64,000 bases of DNA from Adiantum capillus-veneris. Lineage: Eukaryota; Streptophyta; Polypodiopsida; Polypodiales; Pteridaceae. The stretch covers positions 74,553,412-74,617,411 of the forward strand of contig CM043963.1 of assembly GCA_014529385.2 (NCBI GenBank), written 5' to 3'. Below the pieces are notes generated by a model. That model ran no database searches. It saw only the letters and a list, made by a program, of their open reading frames with translations, and was not told the DNA's origin. Within the stretch, counting starts at the first letter, position 1, and each line of letters starts with the position of its first letter. Position numbers and translations under genes: made by a program. Shown here one piece after another: positions 11,757 through 23,860 of this stretch.

Positions 11757-13641
11757 ATGTCCAGTTTCAACTACCTTACTCAGCTCGTTTCTGCTGGTGC
11801 AACTAGTTATAATGGACATCATTATTCCGCTCCAAGTATAGCTCATGCAAATTCAACAACTCTATCCCCTCAACCATCCTTCAATGTTCATGGAAATGAT
11901 ATATTGCAACAGGTCCCCATGCCTAATTCTCAAGATTCACACCAATTCTTTTCCGCGCTGTTTGTCCATGTGCAGCACCAAAAAGGAGTACTAAAGAGCT
12001 TTCAAACCCTGGTTATATTTTGCAGATCATCAAGCTGGAGGGTACTTCGAATGCTTGCTGACGTGATGAGCGCTCTCAAAGATCAGATATTTCGTGCGAT
12101 CAACCCATGTCAGAGGTCTGTTTTAGTGCTACTGAAACAAAAGATATCAGATTTCAATCGATGATCAGTTGGCCTAATCTGGAGTCAAATCACCAAAATT
12201 CATTTCCTTCGCAGTCCCGTTCATCATATTTTTTTGCTAATGCTATCAGGTTGTTGGCAATGCAGATGACGAAGGCCGAAGAAATGGAAAGAGTAAACAT
12301 CGAAGTGGACATGAGGGCATAAAATCTTAGCAAGATCGATCACACCAAAGCTTATGATTGTTATCCTCAAGCTTATGATGGTTAGCTGCTTGCGCTTTTA
12401 GCAGAGAGTGTGAGGGGATTAGCAGAGATGGGATTAGTGGCAAAAAACTCAATGTCGAGGGATAGGCATTGGGGAATATTTCCACTAGTGCAAGTCATGG
12501 TTTGATGAGCCATTGGCTTCAGTCGCACTCCTCGTCCAACTCTGTTGATAGCCTATCTGAAAAGTTGATGAGACAAGCGTTTTGAAACAATCCGAGACAA
12601 ATAGAAACATATCTAATGTACAATTCAATGCAGAATATGGTATCCGCAGGAGTTGGTTAATGTGTAGTGCCAAGGAGATGCATCAACATTGCAGCTAAAG
12701 TCAAGTAGTCAATCATGCATATACCTACGCTACTGATCAGGATAAGAAGAATAGTCAAAGAGTAGAAGCGGAAGCTAATTCTTTTTCTACACAAGGATTT
12801 GATGTTGAAGAACATGGACTGCGGAGTAATGGCAATTCTGGAGACAGGCATACCAATATGTTAGCCCGGGGCAGTCACTTATCAAAAGACCCCTATATCA
12901 CGTGCATTCAAGAGGTAATTAATAATACCCCAATATACATACTATACTTACACTGTGAGCCTATTTAAAAAACCCCTACCCCCATCTGTATGTATACATT
13001 TTTATACATTTTGGTCTTTTAATAATCCTCTCCGGTTAACTCACGTGATATCATACACATTCTAGAAAGTGACCACCCCGGGTATGTCAGCACCTATTAG
13101 CCTCCAGCAGCAGCTCAGTGCTGGCCATTCAACAACTGGATGGGATAACAGAAACTTTACAGACAATATGGCCAATATGGCGGCCTGTAAAGAGTTTTTC
13201 TTGCTAAACCTCATGCGGGTGCAGTTGAGATTAGCAACAATAGTATACTACAACGTTGCTGTTAGCAGTTGCATACAAAGCAGGGAATCCTAGTTGTGTG
13301 GATTTTAACGCCCAAGAGTTACTGCTTTAGAGCTCCCTTCTTGCCAATAAACACAATTCAGTGGCGGATCCTATGAGCAAAGGTCCATGTACATAGAAGC
13401 TATCGGATCAAGTTCAGATGGCTGCAGATGGCAAACATAAGTTTGGTATTGTAGCCAACACAAACCCTCAGTTTCCCTTGTAGGAAAGCTACTCCAAGGT
13501 GGGCAATGCAAACCTATTCACATCTTCTCAAAGGTCTTTTGTGCAGCAGGCAGTCGAGGTAGAAACTCCATATAGCACCTATAGTATGCCAAAGAGGCTG
13601 AGTGCAGAACCAATTTCAGTTTCAAGAGGACAGAGTTTGTG
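11757..13641 (+). pseudogene. Unrecognised Ser/Gln/Asn-rich host-gene pseudogene
   Basis: Several coding-like stretches in shifting plus-strand frames follow one another. One starts MSSFNYLTQLVSAG (11757). Others read QSRSSYFFANAIR (about 12210), VEAEANSFSTQGFDVEEHG (about 12755), MSAPISLQQQLSAGHSTTG (13085) and SMPKRLSAEPISVSRGQSL, which ends at a TGA near 13640. They are polar and low in transposon motifs, as in a plant regulatory or scaffold protein with introns. I cannot name the family. Stops and frame changes between the blocks, and a MITE inside one block, show it is not functional. Some breaks may be introns rather than mutations. Confidence 0.35.
12864..13083. mobile_element. MITE, 220 bp, family 1 copy 1
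   Basis: Terminal inverted repeats of about 16 bp: CCCGGGGCAGTCACTT on the left and the complement of CCCGGGGTGGTCACTT on the right. A second inverted pair sits inside (ATATCACGTG ... CACGTGATAT). The flanks ATGTTA (left) and ATGTCA (right) suggest a 6-8-bp target duplication with one change. The interior is AT-rich and non-coding. It interrupts the host pseudogene frame between HTNM and MSAPIS. A related element lies at about 35755-36009. Confidence 0.7.
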
Positions 13642-14305
13642 ATCTACTGTCCAAAGCATTTTGCAACCTCAAGATTCAAAAATTATTTTATTTAGTTATA
13701 CACTCAATATATCATATATGTTGGGTGCCAAGTGCCTTGTTGTGAAAATACATTCCTCATGATGCTGCATCTTATCTCAATTTTCGTCTAGAGATGAGTC
13801 AGCTTTCTTTGCATCTCTTACTGGCTTAGCATATAAGATCCATTACATCGGCAAAGATTCAAGGAGGGTTGTCTTGACAGAGGGGTTGGCTGGGGTGCTG
13901 CGGATTGGAGGGCTGCTAGGCCTTGAGAAGGAGAGTTGGCCACATGGGGTGGCGGCGGTGATGTTGATTGGATTGAACATATGGAATCTAGTTGTATGCA
14001 GAAAAGGGCTAGATTTATTGTAGGCTTCATGCCACCACCTCAATTGCATCATTAACATAACTACTAGTACCTCTGTGTCGTAAGCACTGACTTCTGCATC
14101 TTTTGGAGGGATTGCACCTTGATAGCCTTCAAGTTGCATATTTTGACTAGAGATATTAGTTTCTAATGGATGGCTATTGCACCCCCTGCATGTGAAAAGT
14201 GGTTATTGGCGCAAGTCACGGGGCTCACGAACCTTCAAAAGCGGACGCTCAATGCAAAAAACAAATCTATTACTCTTGCAAGTGAGATCGTTGTCAAAGG
14301 CAACC
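13642..14305. other. No recognised gene
   Basis: Nothing supported on either strand. The minus-strand open frames at 13818-14139 have no recognisable motifs. Confidence 0.45.
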
Positions 14306-14470
14306 AAGAGGCGTAGCAGGTTGGTGAGACCTTTGCGATGTAACCCCAAGGTTGAGGGTTCGAGGCTCACGAATTGCGTTCTCTTGGGTGTATTGTCCTC
14401 CCCTATTTGGGGGGTGGGGGGGGGGGGGGGGGGGGTTCCCACGGTTGCCCCTTGAGGGTGTAATGTACAA
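14306..14470 (+). mobile_element. tRNA-derived SINE-like element
   Basis: A pol III box A-like sequence (TAGCAGGTTGGTGAG, from about 14313) is followed, at tRNA-like spacing of about 43 nt, by a box B-like GGTTCGAGGCTC (about 14357). A GC-rich body and a poly-G run (about 14409-14435) follow. This is the head structure of plant tRNA-derived SINEs. The parent tRNA cannot be named, and no poly(A)/(T) tail or target duplication is clear. Confidence 0.45.
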
Positions 14471-15243
<773 letters not shown>

Positions 15244-15530
15244 GGTAATACTGATCAAAGGACATATAACATAAATTTACATCTACGTGTTTTGCATATG
15301 GCAGGGAGCATTATTGCATTGTATAAAGATTTGAGCATGCAATGTGACATCTTTACTCACAATCTAGAAATATCTCCCTCCTGCACGGTGGCATACCTCA
15401 TATATATAGCGATAAACAAGGTCGACAGAAAAATAAAATAGACACTCCTGTTGCCCTCACTTTTGTATTATTGTTAGGCACTTTGGCATCAGAGCGGCAA
15501 CAACAAGACTTAGCAACATTGCATCTACAG

Positions 15531-15788
15531 TCTATTACCAGTTTAAGATACCAACCACAAATCAACAGTATCCCCTCTCTATTCATGAGACCGATGAACG
15601 ATATTTGGACATAAAAGAGGCACCTACAGTTTATTACCAGTTTAAGATACCAACCACAAATCAACTGTATCCCCTCTCTATTCATAAAACCAATGAGAGA
15701 TATTACCAGTTTAAGATACCAACCACGAATCAACAGTATCCCCTCTCTATTCATGAGACCAATGAGCAATATTTGGACATAAAAGAGA
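15531..15788 (+). repeat. Triplicated ~70-bp segment inside helicase relic
   Basis: Three near-identical copies begin at about 15531, 15631 and 15701. Each encodes YYQFKIPTTNQ-YPLSIH-TNE. Copies 1 and 3 end in the segment encoding LDIKE; copy 2 lacks it. The frame stays open across copies 2 and 3. Confidence 0.9.
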
Positions 15789-16460
15789 GAGACATTATAA
15801 TTATAGACGAGCTATCCATGTTAACCCAAACGACTTTTGACCTTATTGAAAGACAAAATGTCAACGTAGCAAGCAGTACATTGGCAGATCCCTTCAACAA
15901 TATATGTGTTCTCTTGCTCGCTGATCTTGCCCAACTACCCCCAGTTTGTAGTAACGCACAGAAGCTTTGTAACACATGCCATATCACAAGCTCAGTCCAC
16001 TGGCTACATGAAACTTTGTACAAGATGTCATGCTCTAAAAGATATGCAACGGATCCTGAATTGCTTCAATTCTTGACCATTATTTGTGAAAGAAAACCAA
16101 CCATATATGAGATCAATTTTACCTTGGTTGCATGTGTTATAGATGAAGTGCATGTGCATGACTACATCAACAACTCTACTTCGATAATTTGTACTCATAG
16201 ATCAGACGTCCAACACTATAACAACCTTGCCTTGAATAAATTGTACAATCAAATTGACATTACAAAAATTGAAATGAAGACGAACGCGGGTAACATAAAG
16301 ATCATTCATTAGTGGCTCCTAGATCCTAATTTCAAGGAGCTAGATTTGATCACAATTGGCGTGTACTGCATGATCACTGAAAACTTTGACTTGACAATCG
16401 GTGCGGTAAATGGTGCAACATGCATTGTCGCTGCCATAGTTCACAAACATAGAAGGTGAA
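15531..16460 (+). pseudogene. PIF1-like helicase fragment
   Basis: The open frame 15605-16312 carries a Walker B/DEXX-type motif IIIIDELSML (about 15797) and LLLADLAQLPPV (about 15908), a variant of the GDxxQLPPV motif of PIF1-family DNA helicases. After an in-frame TAG at 16310-16312 the same frame goes on with VYCMITENFDLTIGAVNGA, matching the late PIF1 motif with NxDxxxGLxNGA. The Walker A (P-loop) part expected upstream is missing, so this is a 5'-truncated relic. In plants such relics come either from Helitrons or from dispersed PIF1-like genes; no Helitron Rep domain or ends were seen. The internal triplication is unusual. Confidence 0.7.
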
Positions 16461-18889
16461 GTTACATGTATCACTATTCTCATTCATTGTACCGGGAATA
16501 ACTACAAATGAAGAAAGGTAAAACATAAATAACTACAAAAGAAGAAAGACACAACACACTTGACATCCACCTTCAAAAATGCGAGCCAACATTCTATGCT
16601 ACGAGCCATTCAATGAAAAATTTCTTTTTGAAATACTTTGGTTTGCAAGAATTTACATGTTGCATGTACACTAGGAAAAACATTCATCAGTAGACATAGT
16701 AATACAACCTCACTTGGATATAATCTCAATTGTAACCATCCCTATAATCTCTAATAATTGATGCACTTAACTTTGTCTCCTCCTATAAACATTATAGAAT
16801 TTTTCAAATGTATATCCCTTTCACGTAGTGCCGCCCTTGCCAAATTAGTAATTCTCTTGTTTCCTTGAATGCTAGATCAATTTACATGTGTCATGTTATA
16901 TTCTATAGATGTTATATAGCAAGGCCCACCAAGCAAGACTAATTTGGAAACACTACTGTGCTTGATTACAATTCCCTCCTTGGATATACCTCTATTTCCA
17001 ATCATGCTTTCACCATTTGCGATGCAAGACTTTGCATATGACAGATGTATCATGCATTGCATTTATAAGAGGATAAGGTTTTGAATGCTTGGAAAGGAAG
17101 CTTTAAAAGATAATCGACAAACACACAATGATCAAAATAAGGATCATATTACCCTCGCTCTCTAGTAGGGAGTACCAGTTGGAGACAATTCCAAAACAAG
17201 GAGAATCTTCATCGATGCTCAAGAAATCTCGCAGGTGGTGGGCAACGAGACAAGCAGGAAGAGGAAGTTGGCACGAGGTGGGGAAGGGAAAAAAGAAGGG
17301 AGGGGGCCGAGCTCCAACACATGCAGCCAAGGGTGGAGGCATATAGAGCGACTCCCACATGCGGCTATTCGATAGCTGGTAGAAGAATGTAGCCATTCCC
17401 ACAGGAGGGAATACAAAATCTTTCGTTTTTTTTCAAAAAAGCTACACATTTTCTTGGTCTTGCCTAGGGCATCCTCCACAAATGGTAAGAACTAAGACTA
17501 GAGCAACACTCATAAAATGTCATCATGCCATGTTAGAAACTCACTCTAGAAACGTTCACCTAGTGTGAGTAACAATCCTGATATCAGACAAGATTTTTGT
17601 GATTGATTCTAGATGGAAGCCTTAGTCCCTACAGTGGACTTTGATCAATGGTGCTCCTACGTGTAAAATGAGGAGGATGAAATTGTCACCCTTGGATGTT
17701 CCTGTAATGAAATTGTCACCTTTGCATGGTAAAGTAATAACTCTTTGGGAGACTTATGCAAGAAATCTCAAAATGTAGAGTATAGCATGGTGGGAAGAGG
17801 CCCCATGCAAAGGGAATACATAATACATAGGATAGAGGGGCCAGTAGTGGGACATTTAACTTGTGCCTGACAGATTTTCTTGCTCCATGGCCAATTTTGG
17901 CCTGCAAGGGGCGCAAAAGATGTGCAGCCAGTAGGGCTTTTAGATGGCATAGGTGGCTCCAAAGCTTCTATTGGACAAAGCATTTGTGCGATAGGTTTGC
18001 ACGGTTTTTGATACAAAAAGCAGATGTCAAGGCATTAGCAATAGAAAGAGGCCAATACAAGGACGCACACAGTCGGGGTTTGAACCATGGTTCCAACAAA
18101 TGGCATGACTCCACATCAGACCCCCTAAGCCAAAAACCCAAGTGCTGGTGTGCTTCTTTTGGGCAAGGTTAGTGTTATTGTTGGCACCCGTCTCGCTACT
18201 GGCCCCTCTACCCTAATGACTAATTTAACTCGATATTTTGGAGGTCTTTGGCATGATGATAGACACCCAAATCATGTGAAATTTCCTCCCTCTAATTATA
18301 TAAGCTTGAGTGACGAAGGCAATGAGTGAGATGGTTTGCCAACAAAGTTTACAAAGTTTGAGAACAACAATTTTCCCGAACATACTTTATTTCTTGTGAG
18401 GTTAATATTGGGCAATTGAGGATTGATCTTCGTGTCAAGAAATAGAATTAGGAGTTGCTGTGCTCGTAGGACCTCTGAGGAGTGCGTAGCGAGCTATCCA
18501 AAGCTGTCATGGTCACTAGGCGGTGCTTAGACGGGTAGCGGAGCAGATTGGGTGTTTCCTATGCACAGTGAGGGAGGTTCCTTTGTGTTGGAGGTGGAGG
18601 AGCTGCATTTGATGGCAGCCTGCTTGGGTGCTGTAGCGCTCCCGTTTTTAGCATATGCGCTTCGCAAGGGGAGATTTAGCAAGCACACTTTCTTCTTTTC
18701 CCCTTGCCTCAACCTGCTGCATTACATCTTAAGCGCGTCAAATTTGGTATCATAAGCGTCTTTTTAATTAAGCGTTAGTTTATCTTACGCGTTGCACCTT
18801 ATCTTCAGCAATTTTTTATTCCTATCTCTAGCGTAGGTTTTTGTTGCTTGTATCCCCTCCATAGGGGGGGTTCCCCCGGGCCTCTAGAC
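16461..18889. other. No recognised gene (2.4 kb)
   Basis: Open frames here are short and without known motifs. The stretch 17260-17330 is purine-rich. I see no LTR, PBS or tRNA signal. It may contain decayed repeat DNA not recognisable by eye. Confidence 0.4.
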
Positions 18890-19136
18890 CAGGTATCTCA
18901 TTCGCAAGCATCCTTAAGAGTCCTAACTCCAAAGACTGCGTTGGATCCACAGCTGTCGAGATCTTATGTGAGGCAGGCCAAGGGAATCTAAATAATGCTA
19001 AAGATCAACTCAAAGAGGAGCTAAGGGAAACAAATAGATAGCTTGAAGGCGGCCCCAACGGTTGCAAGAGAACTTGTTCACAAGCTGAATGCAGTGGGTA
19101 GTCTGGAGAAGGGCTAGTAGATCGAGCATTTAGCGC

Positions 19137-20433
19137 TTGAAAAAGGACTTTGACATAGCAAGTGGAGGTAACAGAGGCCATCACTATCATGATTCACCAG
19201 CACTTATTAAAAAGCAACTAGCCATGCAAGTCAAGCTTACACTAATGTTTGGCTTCAGTGGGAGAGTCCCTACCAGATTCGACTTGATCCAATGGGTTCA
19301 AGGGCCACAAATTCTTGGAAATGGGGGGGCTATTGAAAGCACTACATACCTTGCCAAGGGATTTTGCTCAGTCCGATTTAAGGAGGGCTTTCATATGGCC
19401 AAGATTTTGGATAAAGATCCCTTGGTATTTAACAAGACCACTGTTTGTGTGGTGCCATGGGAACCAGTGTTTGACTCGGTGAAATCCCTTTGGGGTATAC
19501 ATCTTGTCTACGTTGAGTTTGTGGGCCTTCCTAACTGGCAGTGGGATAACATTAGGCTACTTGCTAGTCAGCTAGGAACCCCGTTGTTTGTTCCTAACAA
19601 GAGGGGGCCTGGCAAATCCTCAAATCGAGTTTGTATAGGTTGGGATATCTCGAAGTCACCTCCCAAGAGCATGATGATCAATATTGGAGCTGGGCTTATT
19701 AAGGTTTTGCTTAATTTTTGGGAATTACTTTGGTGCGTGTTTTGAGTGTGACAATTTTGGGTACTTTGCTAAAGATTGCCCCAAGAAATCTAACGACAAG
19801 AATGAGCCCTCAATGTAGAACTCAAGTGTTGGGCTCGATAACCATGTCCCTGTTAAGAAAACATTTACAGAAGAGAAGGAGAAACAAATGGAGTGCAACA
19901 TAGTGGCAAGTGGAGTGGAGGAAAAAGAGGCTATGCTGTGCAATAAGGGTTCCTCCCAAGCCCGTGGAAAAGAAAATCCTCACAATGCAAAGTCCCGAAG
20001 GCCCATGCAAGGATAATCCAATTGTTTTTCATGCTTCTTCACATAAAATTACGGTAGTTTCAACTGCTTTGGTTTTCCAAGTCCCAGGACTAAAGAGGTT
20101 CAAAAGGGTGAAGTAAGTGGCAAGGGAATCCACATCATGGAAGGTCACTGGAGCATCCAAAGGGAAAGTCGCCTCTCCCCCCCTTCTCGACTGAAGGGGG
20201 GGACTAGTGCCCTTACACTTCACGATCCCTTTGAAGCACTGGAGGTGATGGAACACGGGTTGCAGGAGAGCCCCCTAACTCTCCAAGAGTTAGAGACACA
20301 GAAATGGGGCTCGGGTCAGATGTGGAGGAATTCGTCCCTCTTTCCCAATGATGGAAGCTCTAGCTTTGCAATCATGGAATGTGAAAGGGTTGAAGACCTG
20401 GAAGAAGCACATCCTTTTTTGCAAAGAAATTAG
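19137..20433 (+). pseudogene. LINE ORF1 (DUF4283-like plus zinc knuckle)
   Basis: The open frame 19137-19745 encodes GRVPTRFDLIQWVQG, YLAKGFCSVRFKEGF, DPLVFNKTTVCVVPWEP and VYVEFVGLPNWQWDN. This succession matches the DUF4283 RNA-binding region of plant LINE ORF1 proteins. After a frame change near 19720 the sequence reads CFECDNFGYFAKDCPKK, a CCHC knuckle in which the His is replaced by Phe. A polar tail continues to about 20433. ORF1p would bind LINE RNA in a ribonucleoprotein. Confidence 0.75.
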
Positions 20434-21788
20434 GAAGGACAAGGATGTTAAATGCGGGGCCATGCAAGAGAACCATGTGGATGCTGGCAAAAAAAGACAA
20501 CAAGCTGTGAGATATAAGTTAGCATTTTACGTAGAGGGAGTAGACGTGCTTAGTGGCGTCATCTCTATTGTTGACAAGAACGTGGAGCCCACAGTGGTCC
20601 TCAATCACCCCTCTGGGAGAGTCTTAGGAGTGAGAGTTATTTTCATTGATAAACCTATCACCATATAATTGAATATCTCTGGTCCCTGTAATGCCAAGGA
20701 TAGGGCCAAATTGTGGATGCATCATAGGACTTCCCTTTAGAAGGTGAATGGCTTCTGATAGGAGACTTTAATACGATGGAGAAGAGCAAGAATAGAACAA
20801 GCTCTGTCAATTCGTTGGGCATGCTTTGAAAAAAATAAATGTCTCAATAAATGGCTTTGATGGACCTGTGGGAGACGGGTCCCTAGAACAATTGCCGAGC
20901 TTCACAGACACAAACCTCCAGTATGTCGGCACAACATCCCGGATCAATAGCTGCTACTGCTCTCACCAAGCTGACTAGATCCCATTGCTACTTGAGATGA
21001 AGGTGCTGACAACAAAGAGCCTCTTAAACCATCTTCCCTTACACTTGGAACTCAGGAAAGCCAAAGGGGATGGGAAGGCCCCTCGAGGGAGTAAGAAGCT
21101 GCTGGTTATAGGGACACAATTATTCAAAGACCCTTTGTTTAGAAGTCTTCCAAAGAAAGCTATATGTAAACTCACTAAAGATATTTACCTAGAAAAACCT
21201 AAAGCTTGGGACCTCTTTGCTCAAAGTGTCCAAAAAGCGATAAAAGCTCGGGCCCTCGGGTGAAAAGTGAGGTCTACCTGAGACTTGGAGACTATCTTCA
21301 AGGCAGGTGATCCTACAGAGCCTAGAAACTACCGTACTATTATGATTGGACACACATTGGCACGGTTGTATGCATCTATCCTTGAGTAACAATTGAGCAG
21401 ATGGGTAGAGAGTGAGGGCATATGATCAACGGGACATGCTGGTTTCAAGAGAGACTTCTCCACTTTTGACCATATTCTGACACTCAGAGCCATCATTGAG
21501 GAGGGTAGGGCACATGGGAGAAGGATTTATTGTAGCTTTGTGGATTTTTGCAAAGCATTTGACATGGTGCTCATGGAAAAATTGATGCGCAAACTATAGG
21601 AGATGGGAGTGCTCATTGAGTTGATTTGGGGGATCAGGCTCTATACAGATCGGTGGTGGGACATGTTCGCACTCCAGGGGGGATTTATGATTTTAGTTCA
21701 CTCCACTATTGGAGTGGAACAAGGCTGTCCATTTTCTCTTACTCTATTTGGTATGTATATAGATAAGGTTTCTGATTGGCCCTCCTGA
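20348..21788 (+). pseudogene. LINE ORF2 (endonuclease and reverse transcriptase), broken
   Basis: The start SWNVKGL, then KEIRKDKDVKCGAMQENHVD, resembles the N-terminal apurinic-like endonuclease of L1 ORF2 (SWNxRGL...xQExH). Further on, in different frames with several stops: EPRNYRTIMIGHTLARLYA, FKRDFSTFDHILTLRAIIEE, CSFVDFCKAFDMV and GVEQGCPFSLTLFGMYID. These are RT fingers and palm blocks; the first catalytic Asp is in FVDFCKAFD. The YADD block and the C-terminal zinc domain are absent because the element ends at about 21788. Confidence 0.75.
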
Positions 21789-21943
21789 GCTCCTCGAGCT
21801 GTTGCTCGGACAAGTTGGCTCTAGCTTCCATCCATCTTTTGTGATCTTCATCGGAGGCAAGCCTAGAAGCTTTTTTTGAAGTAAGATGATCAACCTCCTC
21901 TTCAAGCTGCTTCACATGCTCTTTCTACCATCAACATTATGCT
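21789..21943. other. Junction sequence
   Basis: Short unassigned sequence between the LINE break and the copia RT fragment. Confidence 0.3.
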
Positions 21944-22185
21944 TTATTTGTAAACCCACTTACATCCAATTGACTTCTTATCCTTTGGTAATGGCACCAA
22001 TTCCCATGTTTCATTTGCATCAAGTGTAGCCATCTCTCCATCCATAGCTTGCTGCCATTTTTCATCCTTGATGGCATCCTCAAAACATGTGGGTTTTACT
22101 TCCTTTGTAGTCTTTGTCATAAATGCACAATGATGAGCCACATAACTATCATAATTCAATCTCTGCACAAGATTTCTGGCTCTTT
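21944..22185 (-). pseudogene. Copia reverse-transcriptase N-terminal fragment
   Basis: The minus-strand frame encodes PTCFEDAIKDEKWQQAMDGE, NETWELVPLPKDKKSIGCKW and WVYK. This is the start of the copia RT domain (compare the equivalent NETWDLVELPKGK of element A). It lacks all catalytic blocks and has no LTR, so it is an isolated relic. It diverges from A and B, implying a separate copia family. Confidence 0.75.
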
Positions 22186-22194
22186 TTGACTTGC

Positions 22195-22634
22195 GGGGCA
22201 GTTAAGGCCCATACTATGAGCTAAAATGGGACATATGGCTCATACAACCCATTTTCGCACGTAGTATGGGTCTCGACAGCCCAAACCATATTGAATGGCT
22301 ATGAGACTATTCATGACTATTGGGGAGAACCATTCACTTACTCCTACAAAGTTGAATAACCATCCAATATGGTTTTGGCGGTCAAGGCCCATACTATGCG
22401 CTAAAATGGGCCGTATGAGCCAAACAACCCATTTTAGTGCATAGTATGGATCGAGATCACCCAAATCATATTAGATACTCACTAGAATTTGCACGCGAAG
22501 GGGGGGGGGGGGGGGGGGGGGGGGTGAGTACTATTACTCTACCCATGCATAGTTTCACAGCCATCAAAATTGGTATGGGTGGTCAAGGTCCATACTATGC
22601 GCTAAAATGGTCTATATGAGCCATACAACCCATT
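22195..22634. repeat. ~180-bp palindromic satellite, left part
   Basis: Tandem units of about 180 bp, each containing two 23-bp inverted arms (22208-22230 with 22248-22270; 22388-22410 with 22428-22450; and 22589-22611 with an arm split by copia B). The arm consensus is CCCATACTATGCGCTAAAAT plus GGG. One unit carries a G run at 22501-22524. The array continues at 28126 on the far side of copia B. Confidence 0.85.
22630..22634. repeat. Copia B target-site duplication (left)
   Basis: CCATT directly before the 5' LTR is repeated at 28121-28125 directly after the 3' LTR. Confidence 0.9.
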
Positions 22635-22826
22635 TGTTGGGGTATAAAGCCTAATGTGGTCGCCCAGGTAAGTGGGCGGGCCGCCAGGTATGTACACATA
22701 TTATTTTGTAAAAACCTAATAAGAACTCACTATGCTCTACACATTACAGTAGAGCGAGTTCACCATATCGTCGTGCTCTTCTTCTCGCACTCTCTCTCGC
22801 GTCGCACTTCCACTCGTACTCCTTCA
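22635..22826 (+). repeat. Copia B 5' LTR
   Basis: 192 bp, TGTTGGGGTATAAAG ... CTCCTTCA. It contains the inverted pair GCTCTAC / GTAGAGC around an 8-nt loop at about two-thirds of its length. Confidence 0.95.
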
Positions 22827-22842
22827 ACTGGTATCAGAGCTC
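22827..22842 (+). promoter_or_regulatory. Copia B primer-binding site
   Basis: ACTGGTATCAGAGCTC follows the LTR. TGGTATCAGAGC (22829-22840) is complementary to initiator tRNA-Met. Confidence 0.93.
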
Positions 22843-23717
22843 AGATCGAGGCTCGCGGAAGCACTGCAGGAGGCTAGAGTCACCAACTCAGATTTGAGTG
22901 AAATTCGATAGGCGAAGACACGGCCCCAAATCTCGTGGGTCATCTCGGCCACCGTTCGGCTTCGACAAAGTTCTGCGCAGGCCATTTTCGACTACGTGGT
23001 CTCGGCGGGTGCAGATCCGACTCTGCAAATTTGGGGTTTTCGGCCTACGACTGCAGGTGCTGAGGATATCGACACTCCCAGAGTGTTGATTTGTGGCTGT
23101 CTACACATCGAAGGATGGCTCATAGTTCTTGGAGGCGTGTCACATACGACACAGACACATCTACACACAGACTGTAGGCGACATCCACTAGTTCATCAGG
23201 TAGCTTGTATTTGCTGCTTGATATCCCAGATTTCATCCTGACATTGCAGGTACTTCCACATGGGATGTATTGTCAGAGATGATGTATGTCTGTTGAGGGT
23301 TTGCTGGCTGTGAGTCACGCAGCAAACAACCGCCGCAACGGTTACAACATATAGTGGGAAATTTGTGGATGTATGACTTTGTGGGAAGTCTATGTACTGT
23401 CAGATTTATTGCAGCCTTTCTTGAGGGTCAAGTGAGGTTTTATTGAGATCCTTTCGGTGATACAGGTCTTGGAGCGATCCCTCGAGCACCCTTAGATAGG
23501 CAGCTAGGATGTATTGACTGTGAGTTAGACAGTTGGGATTGCATCTTTGCTTTACTGCTGTTGAGACATTGTCACAGTCTATGCTTAAAGGATAGTGACA
23601 GGACAATGAGAGACAGTACAGGTGCAGGACACGTTTACCCGCAACTTACAGTGTCAGAGAGACAGTGTTTTTTGAGCTGTTTTTTGGTCTGTTTTTTGAG
23701 TACACCAGAGCCATTTT

Positions 23718-23741
23718 ACAAAGGAGACTCTGCCGAAATTT
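23718..23741 (+). promoter_or_regulatory. Conserved copia leader motif, copy 1 (element B)
   Basis: ACAAAGGAGACTCTGCC followed by GAAATTT, 120 nt upstream of the gag ATG. Confidence 0.75.
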
Positions 23742-23803
23742 ATGCAGAATCTGAAGCTTTCTTGGTTCATTTGATAGGTTGATATTGGTTCAGAGGTCAG
23801 TTT

Positions 23804-23827
23804 ACAGGGGAAACTCTGCCGAATTTT
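23804..23827 (+). promoter_or_regulatory. Conserved copia leader motif, copy 2 (element B)
   Basis: ACAGGGGAAACTCTGCC followed by GAATTTT, ending 33 nt upstream of the gag ATG at 23861. Confidence 0.7.
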
Positions 23828-23860
23828 TCCCAGGAAAGTAAACCACTGTGAAGCGTAGCT

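Larger units (their letters stand above)
18890..21788 (+). mobile_element. L1-type LINE, 3'-truncated and degraded
   Basis: A DUF4283-like ORF1 with a degenerate zinc knuckle is followed by an ORF2 with an endonuclease start and reverse-transcriptase blocks, the order of plant L1 LINEs. The right side stops at about 21788 inside the RT, before the catalytic YADD, and copia-derived and satellite sequence follows. Truncation at the 3' end is atypical for target-primed LINE insertion, so a later deletion or insertion probably removed it. Confidence 0.8.
22843..23860 (+). other. Copia B 5' leader (about 1.0 kb)
   Basis: Non-coding leader between PBS and gag. Its middle part (about 23430-23520, TTTCGGTGATACAGG) is similar to the leader of element D near 53445, so B and D belong to closely related families. 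Two copies of the shared leader motif sit at the 3' end. Confidence 0.75.

Noticed and set aside
15531-16460. An autonomous Helitron
   Set aside because: Only the later helicase motifs are visible; no Rep domain, no Walker A, and no TC...CTRR ends were found.
19137-19745. A host gene encoding a 202-residue protein
   Set aside because: Its motif order matches DUF4283 of LINE ORF1 and it is followed by a zinc knuckle and ORF2 blocks.
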